Assembly (NCBI GenBank): GCA_036985715.1
Contig: BTQE01000160.1
Location: forward strand, 1 to 5,721
Direction of reading: 5' to 3'
DNA length: 5,721 bases
Origin: SMXL01 sp036985715
Lineage (GTDB): Bacteria > Bacteroidota > Rhodothermia > Rhodothermales > UBA10348
Under the pieces are notes generated by a model, which did not search any database, had not been told where the DNA came from, and was given only the letters and a program-made list of their open reading frames with translations. Positions 1 to 5,559 of the stretch are shown piece after piece (position 1 is the first letter of the stretch; each line of letters starts with the position of its first letter). Made by a program: the position numbers and the translations under genes.

Positions 1-1
1 G

Positions 2-154
2 CATCAGCTTGACCGATTCGGATTTGATCTAGGAGCGATTCAGGATGTGCTCAAGCATGGCGATCGCTCCACGACCGAGGTCTATATCCAGAGGATGCGC
101 GCTGGGAGATTCGACGAGGATCTTATTTCAGCTCTCGAACGAACCATCGCATAA
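2..154 (+). CDS. Tyrosine recombinase/phage-type integrase, C-terminal fragment (5' end outside window)
   Basis: The frame is open from the left edge to TAA at 152-154 and gives 50 residues. It contains the C-terminal signature of tyrosine site-specific recombinases, L-x2-IQ-x2-L-x-H-x4-TT-x2-Y. It reads LGAIQDVLKHGD then STTEVY, with the box II histidine at codon 56-58 and the nucleophilic tyrosine at codon 83-85. The preceding R and H-x-x-R catalytic residues would lie upstream of the window. The protein ends 22 residues after the tyrosine, a normal length for the C-terminal helix, so this end looks intact. Known for the family: DNA strand exchange through a 3'-phosphotyrosyl intermediate, in phages, islands, integrons and Xer systems; the fragment is too short to say which. 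No terminator hairpin follows the stop. An overlapping plus-strand frame from 45 to 290 is a shadow at this point. Confidence 0.78.
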   Translation, partial: HQLDRFGFDLGAIQDVLKHGDRSTTEVYIQRMRAGRFDEDLISALERTIA

Positions 155-360
155 TATTGTCTGTCGAAAGGAGATGATAATATCGGAGACAAACGAGAGG
201 TCAATGAAACGAGTACCAAATAAAGTAAGAACGGCATATAAGGTGAGGAGAAAAGTGTATTCGGTGAGCTCCATAGTAATTCAAGTGTAACCCTCTCTTA
301 TTTTTCCGCAAGGGCAACAAAACGGGGAAGGGAATGGAAAAAGATGGAGAGTCGGAATAG
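155..360. other. Intergenic stretch with no convincing gene
   Basis: AT-rich DNA between the integrase stop and the next open frame. A purine-rich AAAGGAG lies at 167-173 but abuts an ATG (174-176) with no spacer. A second ATG at 204-206 has GAGAGG upstream and would give only a 28-residue basic peptide ending at 290; nothing supports it as real. Frames on the minus strand here have low-complexity, unfamily-like translations. I see no terminator and no confident promoter. Confidence 0.5.
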
Positions 361-726
361 GGTGTAATAAAGAAAATCCTGGCTATACTCGGGATACTGG
401 CGTTTTTATTTTTAACGTTCACTTTAGGTATAACTGGATCAGAGGCCATCCCCGATCGGGCAAGTTTTCTGGTAGATGAAGAAAACCACTACATCGTACC
501 GGAACCTGCGATTCCCAGCCAGTACATTTTTTATTTCGTCCCAAACCGAGAAGAAGGGGGGGGTTGGGATGGCTCCGTTACGTGGGGAGAGTTAAAGGAC
601 AAGAGCCACAAATATCACGGATATGAACTTCCGGACACACCGGAATGGAATCAGTTCGTCTTGTACGGCGAGGAGGTTTCTATTTTGTGCGACTTGATAG
701 CTAATCCTCCAAGTCGTTGGGATTAA
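361..726 (+). pseudogene. Small putative secreted protein with no standard start codon
   Basis: A frame open from 361 (after TAG at 358-360) to TAA at 724-726 contains no ATG, and no GTG or TTG near its beginning. From ATA at 367-369 it reads as a textbook signal peptide with the Met replaced: (I)KKILAIL, then a leucine/phenylalanine-rich core, then a polar region with GSEAIPD. The mature part, about 90 residues, is polar and aromatic-rich (YIFYFVPNREE; HKYHGYELPDTPEW) and shows no family I recognise. AGGG at 359-362 is only 4 nt before the ATA, a poor ribosome site. An 8-G tract (556-563) lies inside the frame. Either ATA is used as a rare start or an ATG has mutated and the gene is dead; neighbouring frame fragments favour decay. 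If expressed, the product would be exported, about 119 residues. No function can be assigned. Confidence 0.4.
556..563 (+). repeat. Poly-G tract (8 G) inside the putative secreted-protein frame
   Basis: Eight consecutive G residues encode the Gly-Gly-Gly of the 361-726 frame. Tracts of this length are prone to slipped-strand mispairing. In the present length the frame runs on for 54 codons past the tract; a shift of one base would lead into a frame that stops within about ten codons. This could be a phase-variation tract, a mutation hotspot, or a site of sequencing error. Confidence 0.6.
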
Positions 727-763
727 GAGGGGAGAAGGAGTCGGGGTCGCAAGAAGACGGAAA

Positions 764-789
764 TCGGCTTCGCAGATCTGCGAAGCCGA
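764..789. repeat. Perfect 26-bp palindrome
   Basis: The 13-mer TCGGCTTCGCAGA at 764-776 is followed immediately by its exact reverse complement at 777-789, so the axis lies between 776 and 777 with no spacer. As RNA it would fold into a stem of about 11 bp with a 4-nt loop. No U tract follows on the plus strand (AAAACTC follows); on the minus strand only TTT follows, so it is a weak intrinsic terminator at best. Alternatives are a dimeric-protein operator, a REP-like element, or a scar from a mobile element. It lies inside the decayed coding remnant. Confidence 0.85.
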
Positions 790-865
790 AAAACTCACAG
801 AGCTTAACAGCATCATCGAGAAACGAACAACCTTTTACAACATCCGGCGGCAGCACTCGATGATA

Positions 866-962
866 GGAAATTGGGGACCGCTGCCCTATCTACTCACCAA
901 ACGGAAAGATACTGGCTCTCCGTGAGCCAAAACCGGCTCCTAAATCACTACGGAAATTGGGG
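866..962 (+). repeat. Pair of 11-bp direct repeats, GGAAATTGGGG
   Basis: Exact copies at 866-876 and 952-962. In the respective open frames both encode G-N-W-G, which suggests an internally repeated protein rather than a DNA-level site. Confidence 0.6.
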
Positions 963-1054
963 TCTGGTTCCGATCGTGGCCATCCTTGTTGTGGAAGAAA
1001 TCAAACGAAATGAAGAGGTTTTCTTTTAATAGAACGCATTTCTCTAGAGAATAT

Positions 1055-1061
1055 GGAGGAG
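1055..1061 (+). promoter_or_regulatory. Ribosome binding site for ino1, deciding the start
   Basis: GGAGGAG lies 12 nt before ATG 1074. It overlaps the codons that follow the upstream in-frame ATG at 1053, which itself has no Shine-Dalgarno sequence before it. The site therefore argues for starting at 1074, although the spacing is slightly long. Confidence 0.7.
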
Positions 1062-1073
1062 ACAAATAAAACT

Positions 1074-2174
1074 ATGGACAACATAAAAATCGCTATTGTT
1101 GGAGTTGGAAATTGCGCCTGTTCTTTGATACAGGGCATCCACTACTATCGGGAAAAGTCCCCGCAAAATGCCACTGGCCTGATGCATTGGGAGATTGGAG
1201 GGTACACACCTGGCGATATCGAGGTCGTTGCGGCCTTCGATGTCGACAAGCGTAAAGTCGGCACTGATGTCCACGAGGCCATTTTCTCCGATCCCAACTG
1301 TACGGCGGTTTTCTGTCCCGACGTCCCCAAATCCGGAGTTGCCGTTCAAATGGGGAGGGTCCTGGATGGGTTTTCGGAACACATGAATCATTACGATGAA
1401 AAACGTACGTTTGTGCTTGCAAACGAGCCGGAGCAGACCGAAGAAGAAATCGTCAAAATACTGAAGGACTCCGACGCTGAAATTCTTTTGAACTACCTCC
1501 CGGTCGGTTCCGAGGAGGCGACCCGGTTTTATGCCGATTGTGTGCTGAAGGCCGGTTTGGCGTTCGTCAACAATATTCCGGTTTTTATCGCCAGTGATCC
1601 TGAAGGATCCTGGGCAAGGCGTTTTGAAGAAGCCGGTCTCCCTCTAATCGGCGATGACATCAAGGCTCAGTTGGGGGCGACCATTGTCCACCGCACGTTG
1701 ACTGATCTGTTTGCAAAGCGCGGGGTCAGACTGGAGAAAACCTACCAGCTCAATACCGGCGGCAATACCGACTTTCTCAACATGCTCGACCAGAATCGTC
1801 TGACTTCCAAGAGAGTGTCCAAGACCGAGGCGGTGCAGGCAGTAGCCGCCCGACGTTTGGAGGATGACAACATCCATGTCGGTCCCAGTGATTATGTGCC
1901 CTGGCAGAACGATAATAAGGTCTGTTTCATCCGCATGGAGGGGAAGCTGTTCGGTGATGTGCCTATGAATCTCGAGTTGCGTTTGTCGGTGGAGGATTCG
2001 CCCAACTCGGCGGGAGTGGCGATCGATTCCATCCGGTGCGCCAAGCTGGCCTTGAGCCGTGGACAGGGAGGCATACTGAAAGCGCCATCGGCCTATTTCT
2101 GCAAACATCCACTGCAGCAGTTCACCGACGATGAAGCATTCCAGATGTTAGAGCATTTTATTCATGGCGACTGA
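1074..2174 (+). CDS. ino1: Myo-inositol-1-phosphate synthase (inositol-3-phosphate synthase)
   Basis: A cytosolic NAD-dependent enzyme that converts D-glucose-6-phosphate to L-myo-inositol-1-phosphate, the only de novo route to inositol. The product from ATG 1074 is 366 residues, the size of the short bacterial/archaeal class (mycobacterial Ino1 type) rather than the roughly 510-residue eukaryotic enzyme. Visible motifs, in order: Rossmann NAD loop IAIVGVGNCACSLIQG (residues 6-21), NYLPVGSEEA (from 140), GDDIKAQLGATIVHR (from 193), the NTGGNTDFLNM loop (from 227), SKTEAV with the active-site lysine region (from 249), HVGPSDYVPW (from 268), and the C-terminal LELRLSVEDSPNSAG segment that completes the Rossmann domain. 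The ATG at 1053 would add seven residues encoded by the ribosome binding site, so 1074 is preferred. The stop overlaps the next gene by 11 nt, so the two are co-transcribed and probably translationally coupled. The sequence appears complete and intact. Confidence 0.95.
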   Translation: MDNIKIAIVGVGNCACSLIQGIHYYREKSPQNATGLMHWEIGGYTPGDIEVVAAFDVDKRKVGTDVHEAIFSDPNCTAVFCPDVPKSGVAVQMGRVLDGFSEHMNHYDEKRTFVLANEPEQTEEEIVKILKDSDAEILLNYLPVGSEEATRFYADCVLKAGLAFVNNIPVFIASDPEGSWARRFEEAGLPLIGDDIKAQLGATIVHRTLTDLFAKRGVRLEKTYQLNTGGNTDFLNMLDQNRLTSKRVSKTEAVQAVAARRLEDDNIHVGPSDYVPWQNDNKVCFIRMEGKLFGDVPMNLELRLSVEDSPNSAGVAIDSIRCAKLALSRGQGGILKAPSAYFCKHPLQQFTDDEAFQMLEHFIHGD

Positions 2175-3495
2175 GGTGATCGGAAGAAAGTGTCTAATCA
2201 TTGCGGCGGGCGATGGCAGCCGACTACGGCAGAAAGGTGACAGCAAGCCCCTCATCCCTATTCTGGGCATTCCCATTATCGAACGCGTGATCCGCTCCGC
2301 CATGGAAGCCGGTGTGGACGAATTTTACGTTGTCATCGGGTGGCAGAGCGACCTGGTCCGTGATTTTCTGGAACGGCTGGCGAAACGTCTCGCCATTCAG
2401 ATCACGCCACTGGTGAATGAAGATTGGGAGAAAGAAAACGGCCTTTCAGTGCTCAAGGCACGGGACGTTCTGCAGGAGCCGTTTCTGCTGCTCATGGCGG
2501 ATCATCTCTTTGATCCGGAGCTTGTCCGCGCCTTGACGACCCATTCCCTACCCGACGGAGAAGTAGCGCTCGTAGTGGATAGCGACATTCACAATCCCCT
2601 CATTGACCTGGATGATGTGACCCGCGTTAGGGTAAAAAACGGGAAGATCTGTGATATCGGAAAAGGGATGACCGATTTCAACGGCTTGGATACCGGTATT
2701 TTTCTCTGCTCTTCCGCCATCTTTGAGGCATTGGAACAAAATAGAGAAAAAGACAGCGATACGACATTGTCCGGGGCGATACGTGTCCTGACTGAAGATG
2801 GACGCGCCAACGCGATCGCTTCTAACAGTTTCTGGATTGATATAGACGATCCTCCGGCCTTCAAAAGGGCGGAGAAGGCCTTGCTGGACCGTCTCCGAGA
2901 CAAACCAACCGACGGGCCAGTATCACGGCATTTGAACCGCCCCCTTTCCGTGATGTTTTCCCGCCATTTGGTGAAACTTAATATCACGCCCAATCAAATT
3001 TCCCTGTTCTCGTTTCTGTTTTCCCTGGTGGCCGCAGGATTGTTTGTGATGGGTGGATATATCTCCTTGCTCATCGGTGGTGTTCTGGCGCAGTTCGCAT
3101 CCATCGTCGATGGTTGCGACGGCGAAGTGGCTAGACTTAAGTACCAAAGCAGCGACTTCGGCGGCTGGTTCGATGCAGTGCTGGACCGCTATGCCGACGC
3201 CTTCCTGCTGTTCGGCTTGACCTGGCACGTGCTGGCAATTGAAGCGAACGGCTGGGTTCTCTTCACCGGCTTCATGGCCATTATCGGCTCGTTCATGCTG
3301 AGTTACACCGCCGACAAATACGACAACCTGATGCGCGAGCGCATCAAGTCCGGACTGCGGATGGGGCGGGATGTACGTGTGTTTCTTATCTTTCTTGGGG
3401 TAGCGACGAATATGGTATTCCCGGTGCTTGTGGTTATTGCCGTTGTGATGAATGTTGAGACCATGTGCCGTGTCAGGGTGGCGTGTATTGGCTAA
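2164..3495 (+). CDS. Bifunctional CTP:inositol-1-phosphate cytidylyltransferase / CDP-inositol:inositol-1-phosphate transferase (IPCT-DIPPS type)
   Basis: A 443-residue two-domain protein. Residues 10-235 form a sugar-nucleotidyltransferase domain: LIIAAGDGSRL then SKPL (residues 11-30, nucleotide loop and catalytic lysine K28), NEDWEKENGLSVLKAR (85-100), and LLMADHLFD (109-117) with likely metal-binding D113. Residues 255-443 form a CDP-alcohol phosphatidyltransferase membrane domain with the complete signature D316-G-x-D319-G-x2-A-R, eight residues, G333-x3-D337-x3-D341. Hydrophobic helices lie at about 276-298, 299-315, 346-358, 362-382 and 404-430. In characterised relatives (Archaeoglobus, Thermotoga, Aquifex) the first domain makes CDP-inositol from inositol-1-phosphate and the second makes phosphorylated di-myo-inositol phosphate. 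The acceptor here could instead be a lipid; the sequence does not decide. The gene overlaps ino1 by 11 nt and has a poor ribosome site, suggesting coupling; GTG at 2176 is an alternative start. The short Cys/Arg tail after the last helix (residues 433-443) is not a motif I know. Confidence 0.9.
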   Translation: MATEVIGRKCLIIAAGDGSRLRQKGDSKPLIPILGIPIIERVIRSAMEAGVDEFYVVIGWQSDLVRDFLERLAKRLAIQITPLVNEDWEKENGLSVLKARDVLQEPFLLLMADHLFDPELVRALTTHSLPDGEVALVVDSDIHNPLIDLDDVTRVRVKNGKICDIGKGMTDFNGLDTGIFLCSSAIFEALEQNREKDSDTTLSGAIRVLTEDGRANAIASNSFWIDIDDPPAFKRAEKALLDRLRDKPTDGPVSRHLNRPLSVMFSRHLVKLNITPNQISLFSFLFSLVAAGLFVMGGYISLLIGGVLAQFASIVDGCDGEVARLKYQSSDFGGWFDAVLDRYADAFLLFGLTWHVLAIEANGWVLFTGFMAIIGSFMLSYTADKYDNLMRERIKSGLRMGRDVRVFLIFLGVATNMVFPVLVVIAVVMNVETMCRVRVACIG

Positions 3496-4054
3496 CATCG
3501 AATGTGCGAAACAGAAAATCCGACTGATCATTGCAGGCTCACCGGTGCCTGAAGATCCGTGTCACGCCGACAACACATTGGAGTGGCTTTTGCGTCTGGA
3601 ACCGGATGCCAGCGAAGCGTTACAGCTGGCGGCACTAGCCCATGACATCGATCGGGCAATCGAGAGAATCAAGGTAAAGCAAGCTAACTTCGACCATTAC
3701 AACGCCTTCAAAGCAGCCCATGCCCGAAACAGCGCTGAAATACTGCGTCCGATTCTGACCGCTTGCGGCGTGGAACGAAATATAGTGGAGGAGGCCTGTC
3801 GGCTGGTAGAATTCCATGAGGTGGGTGGCGATCCCGACTCTGATCTGCTCAAAGATGCAGACAGCATTTCCTTTTTCGATGTCAACCTGCCGCTTTATTT
3901 TCAGCGTGAAGGTTGGGACGAGACCAAGCGAAGATCATACTGGGGTTACCACCGGCTTACTCCATCAGCGCAAGAGATCGTCAAACATATCGACTACGAG
4001 GACAAGGAAATGGCGCGTCTGCTGCGAGAGGTGATTCATGAAAGCGTCAGCTGA
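3488..4054 (+). CDS. HD-domain protein, putative metal-dependent phosphohydrolase
   Basis: A 188-residue soluble protein from TTG 3488. This start has AGGG at 3475-3478 and overlaps the previous stop by 8 nt (TTGGCTAA). An upstream ATG at 3452 is in frame but would add 12 residues that overlap the end of the previous gene and do not look like this family. The spacing of conserved residues fits an HD-type metal site: H26 (PCHADNT), H52-D53 (LAHDID), H78 (AAHARNS), H110 (EFHEVGGDP) and D123/D125 (LLKDADS). That is the H...HD...H...H...D pattern of binuclear HD hydrolases rather than the minimal H-HD-D set. A conserved-looking SFFDVNLPLYFQREG follows. HD proteins usually hydrolyse phosphomonoesters, nucleotides or cyclic nucleotides. 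Its place directly behind the inositol-phosphate condensing enzyme suggests that it removes the phosphate from that product; this is inference. It might instead belong to an uncharacterised DUF-type HD family with another substrate. Confidence 0.82.
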   Translation: MANIECAKQKIRLIIAGSPVPEDPCHADNTLEWLLRLEPDASEALQLAALAHDIDRAIERIKVKQANFDHYNAFKAAHARNSAEILRPILTACGVERNIVEEACRLVEFHEVGGDPDSDLLKDADSISFFDVNLPLYFQREGWDETKRRSYWGYHRLTPSAQEIVKHIDYEDKEMARLLREVIHESVS

Positions 4055-4278
4055 CGATCCCCCTTTTCACGCATTGATGTGCGACAGCTTGTTTTTGGAG
4101 GGGCCGATGTGGTGTTTTTTTCTTGCCCACTCCGTTTGTGAACCCTGCTGTGGTTATCTGTTCAGACATCAAGTTAATCCTCTTGCGCTCTCCCCAGCGA
4201 CCGTTAAGCAGCCAGATTCTACATTAAATTACGTGCAAGAAAGTGTCTCATCATTATAGGCACGGAAGGTTATGGCGA

Positions 4279-4306
4279 AATATTCATGTCGTGAGCCATG
4301 AATATT
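4279..4306. repeat. 10-bp perfect inverted repeat, 8-nt spacer
   Basis: AATATTCATG at 4279-4288 and its exact reverse complement CATGAATATT at 4297-4306 flank an 8-nt spacer. The right arm is part of a direct repeat unit (next entry), so three copies of one motif occur here, one inverted and two direct. No T tract follows, so it is not a terminator. Confidence 0.8.
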
Positions 4307-4336
4307 CCCCACCCCATGGCCACGAGTATTCCCCAC
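4287..4336 (+). mobile_element. Possible IS21-type terminal repeat remnant
   Basis: The 18-mer GCCATGAATATTCCCCAC (4295-4312) recurs as GCCACGAGTATTCCCCAC (4319-4336), 16 of 18 identical with a 24-bp period. The block begins with TGT at 4287. IS21-family elements are known to carry several short repeats inside each end, with ends beginning TGT, and the look of these units (GGGGAAT... on the minus strand) resembles such ends from memory. There is no istA or istB gene next to it, so at most it is a solo end left after deletion. The alternative is a binding-site array for a regulator of the downstream channel gene. The repeats are certain; the IS assignment is tentative. Confidence 0.35.
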
Positions 4337-4438
4337 AGACAGGATCGCAGCATAGCTCGTGACTGTGAAGGGAGTAATCCGTATGCTATCATGACCGATG
4401 GCAAGGCCATCGTGAGGGAGAAAATGATCGCAGCTTAA
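4298..4438 (+). CDS. Doubtful 46-codon small open reading frame
   Basis: From ATG 4298 (or ATG 4316) to TAA 4436-4438. The C-terminal half, SNPYAIMTDGKAIVREKMIAA in outline, looks more protein-like than the surrounding DNA, while the N-terminal half is made by the 24-bp DNA repeats (NIPHP / TSIPHR). There is no Shine-Dalgarno sequence before either ATG. It may be the tail of a degraded gene fused by chance to repeat DNA. Confidence 0.15.
   Translation: MNIPHPMATSIPHRQDRSIARDCEGSNPYAIMTDGKAIVREKMIAA
4396..4412. repeat. Short hairpin, 7-bp stem with 3-nt loop
   Basis: CGATGGC at 4396-4402 and GCCATCG at 4406-4412 around AAG. It is followed by TGAGGGAG, not a T tract, so terminator function is unlikely. 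It lies about 100 nt upstream of the channel gene and could be in its leader. Confidence 0.5.
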
Positions 4439-4502
4439 TCTGACAGACGACCGCCCAAATAGGGTACTTGTACGATCAGGTACGAAGTTCAACACGCGTT
4501 TA

Positions 4503-4510
4503 GAGGAGGA
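4503..4510 (+). promoter_or_regulatory. Strong ribosome binding site of the MscS-family gene
   Basis: GAGGAGGA lies 5 nt before ATG 4516, near-ideal complementarity and spacing. It fixes the start and suggests efficient translation independent of the upstream operon. Confidence 0.85.
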
Positions 4511-4515
4511 TTGCC

Positions 4516-5559
4516 ATGGACGCTCTTGCCGACATACTAAGTTCCTATCTTGAAAACCCTTGGAGTCAGTCGTTGGGGATCTTCATCCTTTCACTGGTGC
4601 TGACTGTCGTCGCGCGCTTGATCTTACGATTTGTCTTACTCGGGTTGGTCCAAAAGACTAAGACCGAAGTGGATGATATCCTCATCCGGGCGGTCAAGAA
4701 CCTCGTAACCTATTCGATTCCGGTCATCGGTCTGATGGTGGCCCTCGCGCCTCTGGCTCTGCAGACCTCCGTTCCCGAGCGGATACTGTTCTCTGTTCTT
4801 GCTGTGCTGATAATTCGCAGTGCAATCAACCTGGTTGACGACATATCAAAATGGCTGGAAAGGACCTGGCTAGAGCGAACCGCGTCTACCCTGGACAAAG
4901 GCCTGCTGCCTCTCTTACGCAAGGCCGTAAAGATGAGCGTTGTCATCCTTGGTGTTCTGATCATCCTGGGGCAATGGGACGTCCAAATCGGCCCCCTATT
5001 GGGCGCCCTTGGTATTGGCGGTCTGGCTGTCGCCTTGGCCTTGAACACCAGCCTGTCCAACATCTTTTCCGGCATTCAGCTCATATTGGATCGTTCTGTC
5101 AATGTGGGTGACAAGGTCCGACTCGAGAGCGACGAAATGGGAGTGGTGCTGGACATTGGTCTTCGCACCACCTCGATGCTGACCTACGACAACGAAGTGA
5201 TCTCCATTCCGAATTCGCAACTAGCCAATGCACGGATCAAGAACTACACCAAACCCGATGCGTCTATCCGGGTCAGCGTGAATTTCGCGGTGGCCTACGG
5301 CAGTGACGTGGCCGAGGTCAAACGGATCGTTTTGGATGTGATCAGCCGACAGGACGACATTTTGCAGGAGCCTGAACCCCAGGTGCTCTTCTTGAATATG
5401 GGCGATTTCTCCCTCGACATGTATGCCCGGGTGTGGGTGGACAATTATGGGAAGCAATTTGCCAGGAAGTTGGAAATGACGGAGCTGATCTACATTACCC
5501 TGAATGAACGTGGCATCGAGATCCCGTTCCCAACACGCACGGTGCATATGATTTCATAG
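4516..5559 (+). CDS. MscS-family small-conductance mechanosensitive ion channel
   Basis: A 347-residue inner-membrane channel that opens under membrane tension to release solutes during hypo-osmotic shock. Predicted membrane segments lie at about 20-42, 64-82, 88-107, 138-154 and 159-181, so there are one or two more helices than the three of E. coli MscS (286 aa). The pore-lining helix is the Gly/Ala-rich GPLLGALGIGGLAVALALN (159-177), followed by SLSNIFSGIQLILDRSVNVGDKVRL (179-203), the hallmark link into the beta domain. The beta domain follows with MGVVLDIGLRTTSM, then DNEVISIPNSQLANARIKN, and then a C-terminal alpha/beta domain ending IPFPTRTVHM, the typical closing motif. All core elements are present and the gene looks intact. 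It is separated from the inositol operon by 461 bp and has its own ribosome site, so it is probably a separate transcription unit. A functional link through osmotic adaptation is possible but inferred. Confidence 0.94.
   Translation: MDALADILSSYLENPWSQSLGIFILSLVLTVVARLILRFVLLGLVQKTKTEVDDILIRAVKNLVTYSIPVIGLMVALAPLALQTSVPERILFSVLAVLIIRSAINLVDDISKWLERTWLERTASTLDKGLLPLLRKAVKMSVVILGVLIILGQWDVQIGPLLGALGIGGLAVALALNTSLSNIFSGIQLILDRSVNVGDKVRLESDEMGVVLDIGLRTTSMLTYDNEVISIPNSQLANARIKNYTKPDASIRVSVNFAVAYGSDVAEVKRIVLDVISRQDDILQEPEPQVLFLNMGDFSLDMYARVWVDNYGKQFARKLEMTELIYITLNERGIEIPFPTRTVHMIS

Larger units (their letters stand above)
701..1029 (+). pseudogene. Frame-broken coding remnant
   Basis: Two overlapping plus-strand frames look coding but neither has a good start. 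One is open from 701 to TGA at 923-925 and includes EKLTELNSIIEKRTTFYNI and GNWGPLPYLL. The other is open from 808 to TAA at 1027-1029 and includes ERYWLSVSQNRLLNHYGNWG followed by a hydrophobic/charged helix ending NEEVFF. Joining them by one frameshift near 890-905 would give a continuous alpha-helical protein in which GNWG occurs twice. The underlying 11-mer GGAAATTGGGG occurs at 866-876 and 952-962, 86 nt apart, in different frames. I do not recognise the family. The segment may be the 3' continuation of the 361-726 gene, broken again near 700-726. Alternatives: two unrelated short genes, or chance open frames. Confidence 0.28.
4055..4515. other. 461-bp intergenic region between the inositol operon and the channel gene
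   Basis: No convincing gene. A 73-codon plus-strand frame from ATG 4038 to 4259 has a passable GAGAGG site (4025-4030) but lies 17 nt inside the previous gene, and its Cys- and Phe-rich translation matches nothing I know. A run of seven T (4115-4121) has no stable stem before it, so no intrinsic terminator is called for the operon. The right half holds the repeat cluster at 4279-4336, a short hairpin at 4396-4412 and the ribosome site of the channel gene. Confidence 0.6.

Noticed and set aside
45..290. Plus-strand frame of 81 codons over the integrase end
   Set aside because: Its first third overlaps the integrase tail in another frame, and the translation is Arg/Ser-rich without family character. 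Only a 28- to 38-codon tail lies outside the integrase, with poorly placed ribosome sites.
201..449. Minus-strand frame of 82 codons
   Set aside because: Low-complexity translation antisense to the signal-peptide frame; no ribosome site and no recognisable motif.
1041..1050. TCTCTAGAGA palindrome upstream of ino1
   Set aside because: A 10-bp palindrome is short enough to be chance, and no second copy is seen nearby.
1644..2108. Minus-strand frame of 154 codons inside ino1
   Set aside because: It is antisense to the highly conserved part of ino1, and its His/Gln-rich composition is typical of a shadow frame.
3400..3495. Frameshift at the end of the IPCT-DIPPS gene
   Set aside because: The Cys/Arg tail looked odd, but the last membrane helix is complete, the length is normal and the next gene starts right at the stop, so a normal end is more likely.
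2923..3531. Minus-strand frame of 202 codons
   Set aside because: Long, but antisense to the membrane domain with the complete CDP-alcohol transferase signature; His/Gln-rich shadow translation.
4056..4121. Possible terminator after the inositol operon
   Set aside because: There are C and G runs and a seven-T run, but no contiguous stem directly before the T run.
4038..4259. Plus-strand frame of 73 codons overlapping the HD gene end
   Set aside because: It has a usable GAGAGG site, but the translation is Cys/Phe-rich, resembles no family and overlaps the preceding gene by 17 nt; kept only as a remark in the intergenic entry.
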